Both the position numbers and the translations under genes were made by a program. The notes below the pieces were generated by a model. It saw only the letters and a list, made by a program, of their open reading frames with translations, searched no databases and was not told the origin of the DNA. A stretch of DNA of 64,000 bases from an uncultured Lachnospiraceae bacterium (GTDB lineage Bacteria > Bacillota > Clostridia > Lachnospirales > Lachnospiraceae), in assembly GCA_910583615.1 (NCBI GenBank), contig CAJTXP010000018.1:10036-74035 (forward strand), given 5' to 3'. Shown here one piece after another: positions 8,817 to 17,862 of this stretch (position 1 is the first letter of the stretch; each line of letters starts with the position of its first letter).

Positions 8817-9491
8817 ATGGGATTTCAGGACGTTTTTAAAAATTCATTTTTGGAGGGTTTCCGGGGGATGGATATTACTACCGGAAAGATTGCGGCAACG
8901 CTGTTTGTGACTGCCGTGCTGGCTCTGTATGTTTTTATGATCTACAGGCTGGTAACGAGAAAAGTATTTTACTCAAAAAGCTTTAATATATCGCTGGCAG
9001 CCATGTCTTTAATTACTGCTGCGATCATTCTGGCCATGCAGTCGAACCTTGTGATTTCCCTTGGTATGGTAGGCGCGCTGTCGATTATCCGTTTCCGAAC
9101 GGCGGTCAAGGATCCGATGGATCTTGTGTTTATGTTCTGGTCGATCAGCATTGGCATTATCTGCGGAGCGGGGCTGTATGAAGTGGCGCTGGTTACCTCG
9201 GTGGCTGTGACGATCTGTATTCTGGTACTGGATCTTCTGCCGGTGGCAAAGGCTCCGATGATGCTGGTGATAAACAGTTCCGTGATGGACGGCGAGGAAG
9301 CCATACTGGAGACTGTTGGAAAGTATGCGAAAAACTTCAGGGTAAAATCCAGAAACATTTCCAGAGACCGTCTGGATATGGTAGTGGAGCTCCGTGTCCG
9401 GGATGAAAGCGGACTGGTCCGGGAAGTATCAGGACTGGAAGGCATGATTTCGGCATCTTTGATCGCACATGACGGCGAGGTTACATTCTAA
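8817..9491 (+). CDS. DUF4956 membrane protein
   Basis: A 224-residue protein with four or five membrane helices in its first 150 residues (about 22-45, 58-80, 98-118 and 120-140) and a soluble C-terminal domain of about 75 residues with a ferredoxin-like alternating pattern. The segment LGMVGALSIIRFRTAVKDP is typical of the DUF4956 family. The family has no settled function. It commonly follows VTC-domain genes and may form the membrane channel or anchor for their product, which is inference from gene neighbourhood. The ribosome site AAAAAGGAGAATTAC supports the start. Confidence 0.83.
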   Translation: MGFQDVFKNSFLEGFRGMDITTGKIAATLFVTAVLALYVFMIYRLVTRKVFYSKSFNISLAAMSLITAAIILAMQSNLVISLGMVGALSIIRFRTAVKDPMDLVFMFWSISIGIICGAGLYEVALVTSVAVTICILVLDLLPVAKAPMMLVINSSVMDGEEAILETVGKYAKNFRVKSRNISRDRLDMVVELRVRDESGLVREVSGLEGMISASLIAHDGEVTF

Positions 9492-9517
9492 ACAATAAAC
9501 AGAGAGAGCGGGCCGCT

Positions 9518-11284
9518 ATGAAAAATGTCAGTTATGCAAAGCGCAGTTACCATTATGTAAAAAGCTATGGAGTGACGGGACTGCGCCGAAAAGTGCAGGA
9601 ACGCCTGTATCGTAACAGCCTGGAAAAAGGGTATCAGAACTGGATGATAAGAAGGCGTCCGGCAGAAAGTGAAAAAGAGCTGCAGAGGGCACATCATTTC
9701 GAGTATGCGCCCTGTATCAGCGTGGTTGTACCGGTATATCGTACACAGGAAAAATATCTTCGTGAAATGATAGAATCGGTTCTGTCTCAGACCTATCAGA
9801 ATCTGGAGCTTTGTATTGCGGACGGCAGCGGAGAAGAGGGACTGACAGAAGCAGTGATTGAAAGCTACAGGAAGCAGGACTCCAGGATCCGGTATGAGAA
9901 GCTTTCCGGGAACTTTGGGATCTCGGGAAATACAAATGCGGCGCTTGCGCTGGCTTCCGGAGAATATCTGGCTCTTCTGGACCATGACGACGTTCTGGAA
10001 GAACATGCGCTGTTTGAAATTGTGAAATGGCTTTCGGTACATCCCGGAACAGACCTGCTTTATTCGGATGAGGATAAACTGACATTTGATTCTTCTGTTT
10101 ACTTTCAGCCGCATTTCAAACCGGATTTTAATCCGGAGCTGTTAAGAAGCAATAATTATATCTGCCATCTGCTTGTAGTGAGAAAAAGCCTTCTCGAGAA
10201 AGCAGGCATGTACCGTGAGGAATTTGACGGCGCTCAGGATTATGATTTTATTCTGCGGTGTACGGAACAGGCGGAGGAGATCGGGCACATACCGAAGATT
10301 CTGTATCACTGGAGATGCCATAATGCATCTACGGCAGGAAATCCGGAGAACAAGGCGTATGCTTATGAGGCAGGCCGTCGCGCCGTGGAATGCCATCTGA
10401 AAAGGACGGGACTTGCAGGCACTGTGGAAAGAATGGAAAATCCGGGGTTTTACAGGACTGTTTATGAGCTTTCTTCTTTCCCGAAGGTGAGTATTGTCGT
10501 ATTGGATATGCCTGGAATCGGAGTGCTTAAAAAATTTATAAAAGCGATAGGACAGAATGCGTCCTACGGAAATCTGGAACTGCTGCTCCTTCTGGAAGAG
10601 TCGGAAAAAAATAAAATAATTCTGAATTTTATAAAAGAACATAGACAAATACCGATAAAAGTAGTATATTGTACTAGTGCGTGTAATAAATTTGTAACAT
10701 TTTCCAGATTGGCGGAAAAGATTGACAGTGAATATTTTCTGTTTATGGAGAGCAGAATCGAGAAGATCAGCAGAGGCTGGCTGGAACTGTTTCTGGGGAA
10801 TGCACAGCGTGCAGGAACAGGTGCAGTAGGCGGGCGCATCTATGACAGCAGCCGCAGACTGAAGTATGGAGTCAAGATTCTGGGACTGAACGGCCAGGCG
10901 GGAGATGCTTTTGCCGGTCTTTCCAGAGGATTTACAGGATATTTTCATAAAGTGGTACTGCAGCAGAACTGTCATGCGGTATCGGGAAAAGCCATGATGA
11001 TTAAGAAAACGTGTTTTCTGGAGGCAGGGGGCTTTTCAGAAGACGTGGAGGATCGGATGAAGGACGTGGATCTCTGCCTGAAGCTGGAGAACATCGGCCT
11101 TCGGAATGTGTATGATCCGGGGATCATTCTGACAGAACAGAAAACTGCCCGCAGAAAGAGAACTGTCAGAAAGGCGGCGGCTTTTGAAAAGAAATGGAAA
11201 GAGCTGCTTCAGAAGCCGGATGGATATTATAATCCGAATCTGTCTTTGGAGGATACAAAATGCCGGATTCAGGAGCTGTGCTAG
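9518..11284 (+). CDS. GT2-family glycosyltransferase with degenerate second domain
   Basis: A 588-residue protein. The N-terminal GT2 domain is intact (ISVVVPVYRTQEKY near residue 67, FGISGNTN near 133, DHDD near 155). The C-terminal half starts like a second GT2 domain near 325 (VSIVVLDMPGIG) but lacks a clear DxD, so it may be a structural or acceptor-binding copy. Overall layout and tail match the tandem glycosyltransferase at 1364, suggesting duplication within the cluster. It starts 26 bp after the DUF4956 gene and is followed at 12 bp by another GT2 gene. The sugar donor is unknown. Confidence 0.85.
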   Translation: MKNVSYAKRSYHYVKSYGVTGLRRKVQERLYRNSLEKGYQNWMIRRRPAESEKELQRAHHFEYAPCISVVVPVYRTQEKYLREMIESVLSQTYQNLELCIADGSGEEGLTEAVIESYRKQDSRIRYEKLSGNFGISGNTNAALALASGEYLALLDHDDVLEEHALFEIVKWLSVHPGTDLLYSDEDKLTFDSSVYFQPHFKPDFNPELLRSNNYICHLLVVRKSLLEKAGMYREEFDGAQDYDFILRCTEQAEEIGHIPKILYHWRCHNASTAGNPENKAYAYEAGRRAVECHLKRTGLAGTVERMENPGFYRTVYELSSFPKVSIVVLDMPGIGVLKKFIKAIGQNASYGNLELLLLLEESEKNKIILNFIKEHRQIPIKVVYCTSACNKFVTFSRLAEKIDSEYFLFMESRIEKISRGWLELFLGNAQRAGTGAVGGRIYDSSRRLKYGVKILGLNGQAGDAFAGLSRGFTGYFHKVVLQQNCHAVSGKAMMIKKTCFLEAGGFSEDVEDRMKDVDLCLKLENIGLRNVYDPGIILTEQKTARRKRTVRKAAAFEKKWKELLQKPDGYYNPNLSLEDTKCRIQELC

Positions 11285-11296
11285 AGAGGTCGCTTC

Positions 11297-12259
11297 ATGT
11301 CAGATGTATCAATTGTGATTCCGAATTATAATGGGATGTCATATCTGGAAGCCTGTCTGCGTTCCGTGTCAGGACAGACAGGGGTATCTGCAGAGATTAT
11401 TGTGGTGGATAATGGTTCCTCTGACGGAAGCCGGAAATATATTCAGGAGCATTTTCCGCAGTGCACACTGGTGTGTCTGGATAAGAATTACGGTTTTTGC
11501 AGAGCTGTGAATGAAGGAATCAGAAGAGCAGAGAGTCCGTATGTCATATTATTGAATAATGATACAGAAGCACGTCCGGATTTTGCAAAGCACCTTCTTG
11601 GGGCAATCCGCAAAGACGGAAGAAGGTTCTCCTGCGCAGCCAAAATGCTGCAGTATCACAACCGGGACCTTCTGGACAATGCCGGCGATTACTACTGTGC
11701 TCTGGGATGGGGCATTACGAGAGGGAGAGGACGGCCATCTGCAAAGTATTCCAGAGGATGCCGGATTTTTTCTTCCTGTGCCGGTGCAGCGATCTATCAG
11801 AAAGAACTTTTAGAGAAGCTGGGAGGATTTGATGACGCCCATTTTACTTATCTGGAGGATATGGATCTGTCTTACAGAGCCATGATTCATGGATATTATC
11901 ACTGGTACGAGCCGAAGGCGGAGGTGTTTCATATAGGAAGCGCCACAAGCGGTTCACGCTATAATCATTTTAAAGTACTGCATTCTGCAGGAAATAACGT
12001 TTATCTGATATATAAGAATATGCCTTTTTTACAGATGCTGTTGAATGCGCCGCTGCTGATCGCCGGTTTTTCCGTCAAGTATCTGTTTTTCATGAAAAAG
12101 GGAATGGGAAAGGACTATCGAAAAGGGCTTCTGCGGGGAATCCGGCTTTGCAGGGATCACCCGGAGAAGAAGGTCAGATTCTGTATGGGACATGCATGCA
12201 ACTATGTGAAGATTCAGATGGAACTCTGGAAGAACATTCTGCTTCTGGTAAGGATGTAA
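11297..12259 (+). CDS. GT2-family glycosyltransferase (WbbL/rhamnosyl-type)
   Basis: A 320-residue single-domain GT2 enzyme: VSIVIPNYNGMSYLE at residue 5, VVDNGSSDGS near 36, and NNDTEA near 86 as the DxD region. These patterns are typical of rhamnosyl- or galactofuranosyl-transferases of the WbbL group. A hydrophobic stretch near residues 242-265 (MLLNAPLLIAGFSVKYLFFM) probably attaches it to the membrane. It sits between the larger GT2 gene and the priming transferase, so it likely adds an early sugar on the lipid-linked repeat unit. Specificity is inferred only from motif style. Confidence 0.86.
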   Translation: MSDVSIVIPNYNGMSYLEACLRSVSGQTGVSAEIIVVDNGSSDGSRKYIQEHFPQCTLVCLDKNYGFCRAVNEGIRRAESPYVILLNNDTEARPDFAKHLLGAIRKDGRRFSCAAKMLQYHNRDLLDNAGDYYCALGWGITRGRGRPSAKYSRGCRIFSSCAGAAIYQKELLEKLGGFDDAHFTYLEDMDLSYRAMIHGYYHWYEPKAEVFHIGSATSGSRYNHFKVLHSAGNNVYLIYKNMPFLQMLLNAPLLIAGFSVKYLFFMKKGMGKDYRKGLLRGIRLCRDHPEKKVRFCMGHACNYVKIQMELWKNILLLVRM

Positions 12260-12286
12260 AGAGCAAAAAAGAGCGGGTGAACAGCT

Positions 12287-13696
12287 TTGATCAAAGATAA
12301 TCAGCGGTATTTTAACCGCCTTCATGTGGTGGTGGATGCCTTTACCGTCATCATTGCATATCTGCTGTCATGGGTATATAAGTTTGTCATACTGGGGGAT
12401 GCTCCGGGACTTGTTTTTTCTCAGTACTGCATTGTACTGATTCCGATCGTGCCTCTGTATCTGATCCTGTATCTGGCTTTTAATCTGTATGCGTCCAAAA
12501 GGCTGCAGGGAAGAAGACTGGAAGGCAGTAATATCATCAAGGCGAATACCATAGGCCTTCTGCTGATCATGGGTACATTTTTCCTGCTCCGCAGTTATAA
12601 CGACTATGCGGATTATTATTCCAAGACAATGCTGATCTACTTCTATGTGATCAACATTGCGCTGGAGACGGGAGTGCGCAATCTGATCCGGGCAGGGCTC
12701 CGGAAGATGCGTAAAAGCGGATTTAATCTTCGCCATATCATCTTTGTGGGGTACAGCAGCGCTGCAGAAGCCTTTATTGACCGGATCCGTTCCAACCCTC
12801 AGTGGGGATATAAGGTAAAAGGGATCCTGGATGACAATAAAGAGATTGGTTACAACTATAAAGGCGTATCGGTTCTTGGCACGACTGACGAGCTGGAAGA
12901 AATTCTGCAGAATAACCGCCTTGATGAGATCGCCCTGACGCTGGGGCTTCAGGAGTATTATAAATTAAAGAGGATCGTTGCGGCCTGTGAAAAATCCGGA
13001 GTGCATACAAAATTTGTTCCGGATTATAATGATATTATTCCCACAAGACCATATACGGAAGACCTGATGGGACTTCCGGTAGTTAATATTCGTCATGTGC
13101 CGCTGACGAATACATTTAATATGATCTGCAAACGGATCATGGATATTGCAGGATCCGTAGTTGCGATCGGTGTTTTTTCACCGGTTATGCTGGTTACGGC
13201 TGTTTTGGTAAAGGCAACTTCCAAAGGGCCGTTGATATATAAGCAGGAGCGTGTAGGGCTCCATAACCAGAATTTTCAGATGTACAAGTTCCGCTCCATG
13301 GAAGTGCAGTCGGTAAGAAGCGAGAAGAAGGCATGGACTGTCCGGAATGATCCCCGCGTTACGCCTGTGGGAAGATTTATCCGAAGGACCAGCATTGACG
13401 AGCTTCCGCAGCTGTTCAATATCCTGAAAGGAGACATGAGCCTGGTAGGGCCGCGTCCGGAGCGTCCTTTTTTCGTGGAGAAGTTTCGGGAGGAGATTCC
13501 GCGTTATATGGTGAAGCATCAGGTTCGCCCCGGCCTGACAGGATGGGCGCAGATCAATGGATACCGGGGAGATACATCGATTAAAAAACGAATTGAATAC
13601 GACCTGTACTACATTGAGAACTGGACTATGGGGCTGGACATTAAGATTCTGTTCTTGACGTTTTTTAAGGGGTTTGTGAATAAGAATGCTTATTAA
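12287..13696 (+). CDS. Polyprenyl glycosylphosphotransferase (WbaP/WcaJ type)
   Basis: A 469-residue initiating enzyme of exopolysaccharide synthesis. It transfers a sugar-1-phosphate from a nucleotide sugar to undecaprenyl phosphate. Four N-terminal membrane helices (about residues 12-33, 44-65, 85-103 and 115-132) precede a CoA-binding-like cytosolic domain, a fifth membrane segment (near 283-305) and the catalytic bacterial sugar transferase domain with YKQERVG, TSIDELPQLFN near 367 and GPRPE near 388. The start is a TTG, because no ATG or in-frame GTG fits. The gene lies between glycosyltransferase and LCP genes, as expected for a wall-glycan locus. Glucose- or galactose-phosphate preference cannot be told. 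Confidence 0.9.
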   Translation: MIKDNQRYFNRLHVVVDAFTVIIAYLLSWVYKFVILGDAPGLVFSQYCIVLIPIVPLYLILYLAFNLYASKRLQGRRLEGSNIIKANTIGLLLIMGTFFLLRSYNDYADYYSKTMLIYFYVINIALETGVRNLIRAGLRKMRKSGFNLRHIIFVGYSSAAEAFIDRIRSNPQWGYKVKGILDDNKEIGYNYKGVSVLGTTDELEEILQNNRLDEIALTLGLQEYYKLKRIVAACEKSGVHTKFVPDYNDIIPTRPYTEDLMGLPVVNIRHVPLTNTFNMICKRIMDIAGSVVAIGVFSPVMLVTAVLVKATSKGPLIYKQERVGLHNQNFQMYKFRSMEVQSVRSEKKAWTVRNDPRVTPVGRFIRRTSIDELPQLFNILKGDMSLVGPRPERPFFVEKFREEIPRYMVKHQVRPGLTGWAQINGYRGDTSIKKRIEYDLYYIENWTMGLDIKILFLTFFKGFVNKNAY

Positions 13697-13717
13697 CAGG
13701 CGTAGAAAGGATGAATT

Positions 13718-14857
13718 ATGGCAAAAGAAACATTGAAAAAAACAGGCTCAAAGAAGAATGCTTCGTCAAAAGGTGCTTCTGCAAAGAATGCCTCTTCGTC
13801 TTCGAAGAAAAGGAGTTCTTCTAAAAAAAAGGCAGCCAGGAAAAAGAAAAGAATGATTATTTTCGGAATCGAGATTCTGCTGTTGCTGGTACTGGTGGCC
13901 GGCTTTTATGTGGTAAGGCAGCTTGACAGGCTCCAGCGTCCGGTTGTGGATCCGGAGCAGGTCCAGATCAACCAGACTCTGCCGGAGGAGACGGTGAAAA
14001 CCCTGTCCGGATATACCAATATCGCTCTGTTCGGCCTGGATACCAGAACGCCGGGACAGCTTGGCAAGGGAAACCGAAGCGATACGATCATTATTGCAAG
14101 CATCAACAACGATACCCAGGAAGTCAGACTGGTATCGGTATACCGCGATACGTATCTGGATCTGGCAAACGGCAAGTTCAATAAATGCAACGGCGCCTAT
14201 TCATCCGGCGGTCCGGAACAGGCGATGGCGATGCTGAACAAGAACCTGGATCTGGATATCCAGTACTATATCAGCGTGGATTTTGCGGCTCTGACCGAGA
14301 CGATCGATCTGCTTGGCGGAATCTATATCGATGTGGATGAAACGGAGATTTCGCATCTGAATAACTATACCGTAGAGACTTCCGTAGTGACGGGAGTAGA
14401 GACACAGAAGCTGACACAGACGGGTCTGCAGCTTCTGGACGGCGTACAGGCGACCTCCTACTGCCGTATCCGTTATACGGACGGAGACGATTTCAAGAGA
14501 ACCGAACGCCAGAGAGAGGTGATCGGAGAAATTGTAAATACGGCAAAGCAGGCGGATATCTCCAAGATTAATGAGATCATCAACACCGTATTTTCGAAGA
14601 TTGCAACGAACTATACAAATGAGGAAATCATTCAGATGGTTCCGGAGATGATCGGTTATAATATTGTTGATACGCAGGGATTTCCGTTTGACCGGACTCC
14701 GGCAAGCGTAAAAGGCAAAGGCTCCTGCGTAGTGCCGGTGAATCTGGCGGAGAACGTGAAACAGCTTCATGAATATCTGTTTGGAAACTATTCTTATACG
14801 CCGTCATCTGAAGTACAGGCCATATCAGATCAGATTGCGAACGATACAGGGTATTAA
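13718..14857 (+). CDS. LytR-CpsA-Psr (LCP) family glycan ligase
   Basis: A 379-residue protein. The first 45 residues are a cytosolic tail very rich in Lys, Ser and Ala, with short repeats such as KKNASSK and AKNASSS. One membrane helix follows (about 47-65), then the outside LCP domain: GNRSDT near 119, VYRDTY near 141, and the Arg-rich RIRYTDGDDFKRTERQR near 249. LCP enzymes move lipid-linked glycans onto peptidoglycan or protein, releasing undecaprenyl phosphate. Placed after the priming transferase, it is the likely terminal ligase of this cluster. The low-complexity basic tail is unusually long and may bind the inner membrane face or nucleic acid. Confidence 0.9.
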   Translation: MAKETLKKTGSKKNASSKGASAKNASSSSKKRSSSKKKAARKKKRMIIFGIEILLLLVLVAGFYVVRQLDRLQRPVVDPEQVQINQTLPEETVKTLSGYTNIALFGLDTRTPGQLGKGNRSDTIIIASINNDTQEVRLVSVYRDTYLDLANGKFNKCNGAYSSGGPEQAMAMLNKNLDLDIQYYISVDFAALTETIDLLGGIYIDVDETEISHLNNYTVETSVVTGVETQKLTQTGLQLLDGVQATSYCRIRYTDGDDFKRTERQREVIGEIVNTAKQADISKINEIINTVFSKIATNYTNEEIIQMVPEMIGYNIVDTQGFPFDRTPASVKGKGSCVVPVNLAENVKQLHEYLFGNYSYTPSSEVQAISDQIANDTGY

Positions 14858-14860
14858 AAG

Positions 14861-15793
14861 ATGTCGTCAACGCTTACAGTGGATGTGCTGATCCCGGTAT
14901 TCCGTCCTGGAAAACAACTGGGACAGCTTCTGGAGCGTCTGTATGCCCAGAGCTGTCCGATCCGGAAGGTCATTCTTATGAATACGGAAAAAAAGTATTT
15001 TCCGGAGGGGCTGGAACAGCGTTATAAGAATCTGGAAATCCATCACCTGACAAAGGAAGAGTTCGACCATGGAGGTACCAGAGACGCCGGAATCCGTATG
15101 TCGGAGGCGGATATAGTCGTGTGTATGACACAGGATGCGCTTCCTGAGAACACATCGCTGTTGTCCGTACTGCTGGAAGCTTTTGCTGATCCGAAAGTGG
15201 GAGCTGCTTATGCAAGACAGCTTCCGAAAAAAGACTGCAGTGAAGTGGAACGGTATACGAGAAGATTTAATTATCCGGAAGAGAGCCGTGTAAAGTCAGA
15301 AGAAGACATTTCGGAACTTGGCATAAAAACATTCTTCTGCTCTAATGTATGTGCTGCCTGGAGGAGAGACACTTATCTGAGACTGGGAGGTTTCGAAAAG
15401 AAGACGATCTTTAACGAAGATATGATCTATGCCGGCCGTCTGATACAGAAAGGCGGAAAGATTGCCTACTGTGCAGATGCAAAAGTGATTCATTCACATA
15501 ATTACAGTGCAGTTCAGCAGTTTCGGCGGTATTTTGATCTTGCCGTGTCCCAGATGATGCATCCGGAAGTGTTTGGCGGGGTGCGTTCCGAATCAGAGGG
15601 GATGCGTCTGGTGATGAAGAGCATACGGCACTGTATGAAGATTGGCAGGCCGTGGCTGATATTTACAGTGATCACTCAGAATGCGGGAAAGCTTCTGGGG
15701 TACAGGCTTGGCCGGCAATATCAGAAGCTTCCGCAGAAGATGATACTGTTATGTACGATGAACCGTTCATTCTGGCAGGAGGGATCAAGATGA
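14861..15793 (+). CDS. GT2-family glycosyltransferase (rhamnosyltransferase-like)
   Basis: A 310-residue GT2 enzyme. The motif KEEFDHGGTRDAG near residue 64 is characteristic of the RfbF-type rhamnosyltransferase subgroup, and the region CMTQDALP near 88 replaces the usual DxD. FNEDMIYAGRLIQKGG near 185 gives the catalytic ED-type base. It starts 3 bp after the LCP gene and overlaps the next gene by ATGA at 15790-15793, which indicates translational coupling. A rhamnose donor is likely but inferred only from subgroup resemblance. Confidence 0.87.
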   Translation: MSSTLTVDVLIPVFRPGKQLGQLLERLYAQSCPIRKVILMNTEKKYFPEGLEQRYKNLEIHHLTKEEFDHGGTRDAGIRMSEADIVVCMTQDALPENTSLLSVLLEAFADPKVGAAYARQLPKKDCSEVERYTRRFNYPEESRVKSEEDISELGIKTFFCSNVCAAWRRDTYLRLGGFEKKTIFNEDMIYAGRLIQKGGKIAYCADAKVIHSHNYSAVQQFRRYFDLAVSQMMHPEVFGGVRSESEGMRLVMKSIRHCMKIGRPWLIFTVITQNAGKLLGYRLGRQYQKLPQKMILLCTMNRSFWQEGSR

Positions 15794-16638
15794 AAATACA
15801 GAAATGGATCATGGCCGGTCTGTGCATCTTTTGCCTTGCCGGCTGTGGAAAAAGCCGGGAAGTGGAGGAGCAGCAGCTTGCGCTTCGGACACAGGGCATG
15901 CAGCAGGCTCTGGAAGGAGATTATGATGCGGCAATTGCTTCCTATGAGGAGGCGCTCCAGCTTGCAGACATGCGCGCAGGGAGCCTGGAACTGGATATTG
16001 CGGCATATAAGGCATCCGCACAGTACCATGCCGGAGATATTCAAAAGGCGATCGATACCTGCAGCGCGATTCTGGACCTGAAAGAGAGCGCCGAGATCTG
16101 TCTGACCCGCGGTCTTTTGTACCGGGAGGCGGGGAACATACCGGCAGCCAATGCGGATTTTTCCAGGGCGGCAGAGCTGACATCAAAAAAAGATCTGGTC
16201 ATGCAGGGAAGGCTCTCTTATTACATGGAAGATTACGCCAATGCAAAGACTTTTCTGGAAGATGCTGTGAAGGACGGAAACAGCGAGGCTGTTTACTGGG
16301 AAGCAGAACTGTACTGGCAGATGGGGAATACGGACTATGCAATCACTCTGTATCAAAGTTATCTGGAAGGAGAGTCTCCAGAACATCAGTCAGCTTATGC
16401 AAGAGTGGCTTCCTGGCAGATGGAGCAGGGAGATTATGATGCGGCTCTGGTGACTCTGGAAGCCGGAATTGCAAAAGGAGAGGATCAGGGGCTGAAGGAG
16501 CTGTTGGGAAACGAGATTGCCGTGTATGAACAAAAGGGCGATTTTGAGACGGCAAAGCTGAAAATGGAAAGTTATCTGGAACGTTATCCGGAGGATGAAG
16601 CGGCGCAGAGAGAATATGTGTTTCTCAGGACGCGTTAG
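15790..16638 (+). CDS. TPR-repeat lipoprotein
   Basis: A 282-residue lipoprotein starting at the ATG that overlaps the upstream stop (ATGA). The signal peptide ends in a lipobox (FCLAGCGK, Cys 18). The rest is built of helical pairs with tetratricopeptide spacing, for example GDYDAAIASYEEALQLA near residue 43, GDIQKAIDTC near 81, GNIPAANADF near 116, GNTDYAITLY near 182 and GDYDAALVTLE near 216. TPR lipoproteins act as protein-docking scaffolds on the outer face of the membrane. As the last gene of the polysaccharide operon it may assemble or regulate export or ligation. An upstream in-frame start at 15652 lies inside the previous gene and is not needed. Confidence 0.85.
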   Translation: MKIQKWIMAGLCIFCLAGCGKSREVEEQQLALRTQGMQQALEGDYDAAIASYEEALQLADMRAGSLELDIAAYKASAQYHAGDIQKAIDTCSAILDLKESAEICLTRGLLYREAGNIPAANADFSRAAELTSKKDLVMQGRLSYYMEDYANAKTFLEDAVKDGNSEAVYWEAELYWQMGNTDYAITLYQSYLEGESPEHQSAYARVASWQMEQGDYDAALVTLEAGIAKGEDQGLKELLGNEIAVYEQKGDFETAKLKMESYLERYPEDEAAQREYVFLRTR

Positions 16639-16642
16639 AAAA

Positions 16643-16701
16643 CTGTAACGGTTCACGGGTGAGTGGCGGTCTGCGTCCCAGGTCTCTGTGATCCGTAACA
16701 G
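16643..16701 (+). terminator. Imperfect long inverted repeat after the polysaccharide operon
   Basis: The arms CTGTAACGGTTCAC (16643-16656) and GTGATCCGTAACAG (16688-16701) pair with two mismatches around a 31-nt loop. It lies directly after the TPR lipoprotein stop and before the heat-shock promoter. There is no U-tract, so it may be a weak or factor-assisted terminator, or a processing stem. Confidence 0.35.
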
Positions 16702-16728
16702 AAAATCTATAAAAAAACTATAAAAGTA

Positions 16729-16758
16729 TTGACAAAGCACCCTTCGGGGTGCTATCTT
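16729..16758 (+). promoter_or_regulatory. Heat-shock operon promoter
   Basis: -35 TTGACA (16729-16734), 18-bp spacer, -10 TATCTT (16753-16758). The spacer holds a perfect 7-bp inverted repeat, AGCACCC-TTCG-GGGTGCT (16736-16753), which overlaps the first base of the -10. The CIRCE operator begins 15 bp downstream, as expected for HrcA repression near the transcription start. Confidence 0.8.
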
Positions 16759-16772
16759 TATTTCAGTAAATG

Positions 16773-16799
16773 TTAGCACTCTTAAACACCGAGTGCTAA
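16773..16799. promoter_or_regulatory. CIRCE operator (HrcA binding site)
   Basis: Perfect match to the CIRCE consensus: TTAGCACTC (16773-16781), 9-bp spacer, GAGTGCTAA (16791-16799). HrcA binds this inverted repeat to repress class I heat-shock genes. It lies at about +8 of the promoter above and 24 bp before the hrcA start, so the hrcA operon is autoregulated. Confidence 0.97.
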
Positions 16800-16823
16800 C
16801 AAGAGGGGAAGGGATGTGAGACT

Positions 16824-17846
16824 GTGGATCTGGATGAGAGAAAGCTGAAGATTCTTCATGCAATCATTCGGACCTATCTGGAGACCGGAGAACCGGTGGG
16901 ATCCAGAACCATTTCGAAATACTCGGATCTGAAGCTGAGTTCTGCGACCATCCGCAATGAGATGTCAGATCTGGAAGAGATGGGCTATATTATACAGCCG
17001 CATACGTCAGCAGGCCGGATCCCTTCTGACAAAGGATATCGTCTCTACGTAGACCACCTGATGGAAGAAAAGGAACGGGAAGTCACGGAACTGAAGGAGT
17101 TGATGATTCAAAGGACGGATAAGCTGGAGCAGGTATTAAAGCAGGTGGTGAAGGTCCTTGCGAACAATACCAATTATGCTACCATGATATCAGCGCCTCA
17201 GTATCACCAGAACAAACTGAAATTTATTCAGCTGTCCAAAGTGGATGAACATCAGATTCTGGCAGTGATCGTGGCGGAGGGCAATGTGATCCGCAATAAG
17301 CTGATTCCGCTCTGTGAGGATCTGGACGCAGAGACGATCCTGAAACTGAACATCCTTTTAAATACCATGCTGAACGGGAAGACCATCGCAGAGATTAATC
17401 TTCAGATGATTTCCAGTATGAAAGAACAGGCAGGTATCCATAGTAATATCATCAGTGACGTGGTGGATGCGGTGGCGGAAGCCATTCACTCCGATGAAGG
17501 GATGGAGATCTATACCGGCGGCGCTACCAATATTTTCCGCTATCCGGAACTGAGTGATAATGGAAAGGCCAGTGAACTGATTCAGACACTGGAGGAGAAG
17601 CAGATGCTGGCGGAGCTGGTTACGGAGACTCTGAATAAAGAAGACAAGGGCATACAGGTCTACATCGGAAGCGAGTCGCCGATTCAGAGCATGAAGGACT
17701 GCAGTGTTGTGACGGCCACTTATGAGCTGGGGCAGGGGCTGCAGGGAACGATCGGGATCATCGGACCCAAGAGAATGGATTATGAGAACGTCATGAGCAC
17801 GCTGAAGACACTGATGGATCAGCTGGACGACGTTTTCCACAAATAG
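16824..17846 (+). CDS. hrcA: Heat-inducible transcription repressor HrcA
   Basis: A 340-residue repressor of class I heat-shock genes that binds CIRCE and is kept active by GroEL. The N-terminal winged-helix domain (residues 1-75) carries the family signature GEPVGSRTISK and SSATIRNEM, followed by the GAF-like dimerisation domain with QPHTSAGRIPSDKGYR near 55. Start is GTG at 16824 behind AAGAGGGGAAGGGA; the ATG at 16814 runs at once into a stop. It is the first gene of hrcA-grpE-dnaK-dnaJ and its own target site lies just upstream. Confidence 0.97.
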   Translation: MDLDERKLKILHAIIRTYLETGEPVGSRTISKYSDLKLSSATIRNEMSDLEEMGYIIQPHTSAGRIPSDKGYRLYVDHLMEEKEREVTELKELMIQRTDKLEQVLKQVVKVLANNTNYATMISAPQYHQNKLKFIQLSKVDEHQILAVIVAEGNVIRNKLIPLCEDLDAETILKLNILLNTMLNGKTIAEINLQMISSMKEQAGIHSNIISDVVDAVAEAIHSDEGMEIYTGGATNIFRYPELSDNGKASELIQTLEEKQMLAELVTETLNKEDKGIQVYIGSESPIQSMKDCSVVTATYELGQGLQGTIGIIGPKRMDYENVMSTLKTLMDQLDDVFHK

Positions 17847-17862
17847 AAAGGTGGAGACACAG

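Noticed and set aside
15652..15789. Upstream extension of the TPR lipoprotein
   Set aside because: It overlaps the GT2 gene; the signal peptide and lipobox begin at ATG 15790.
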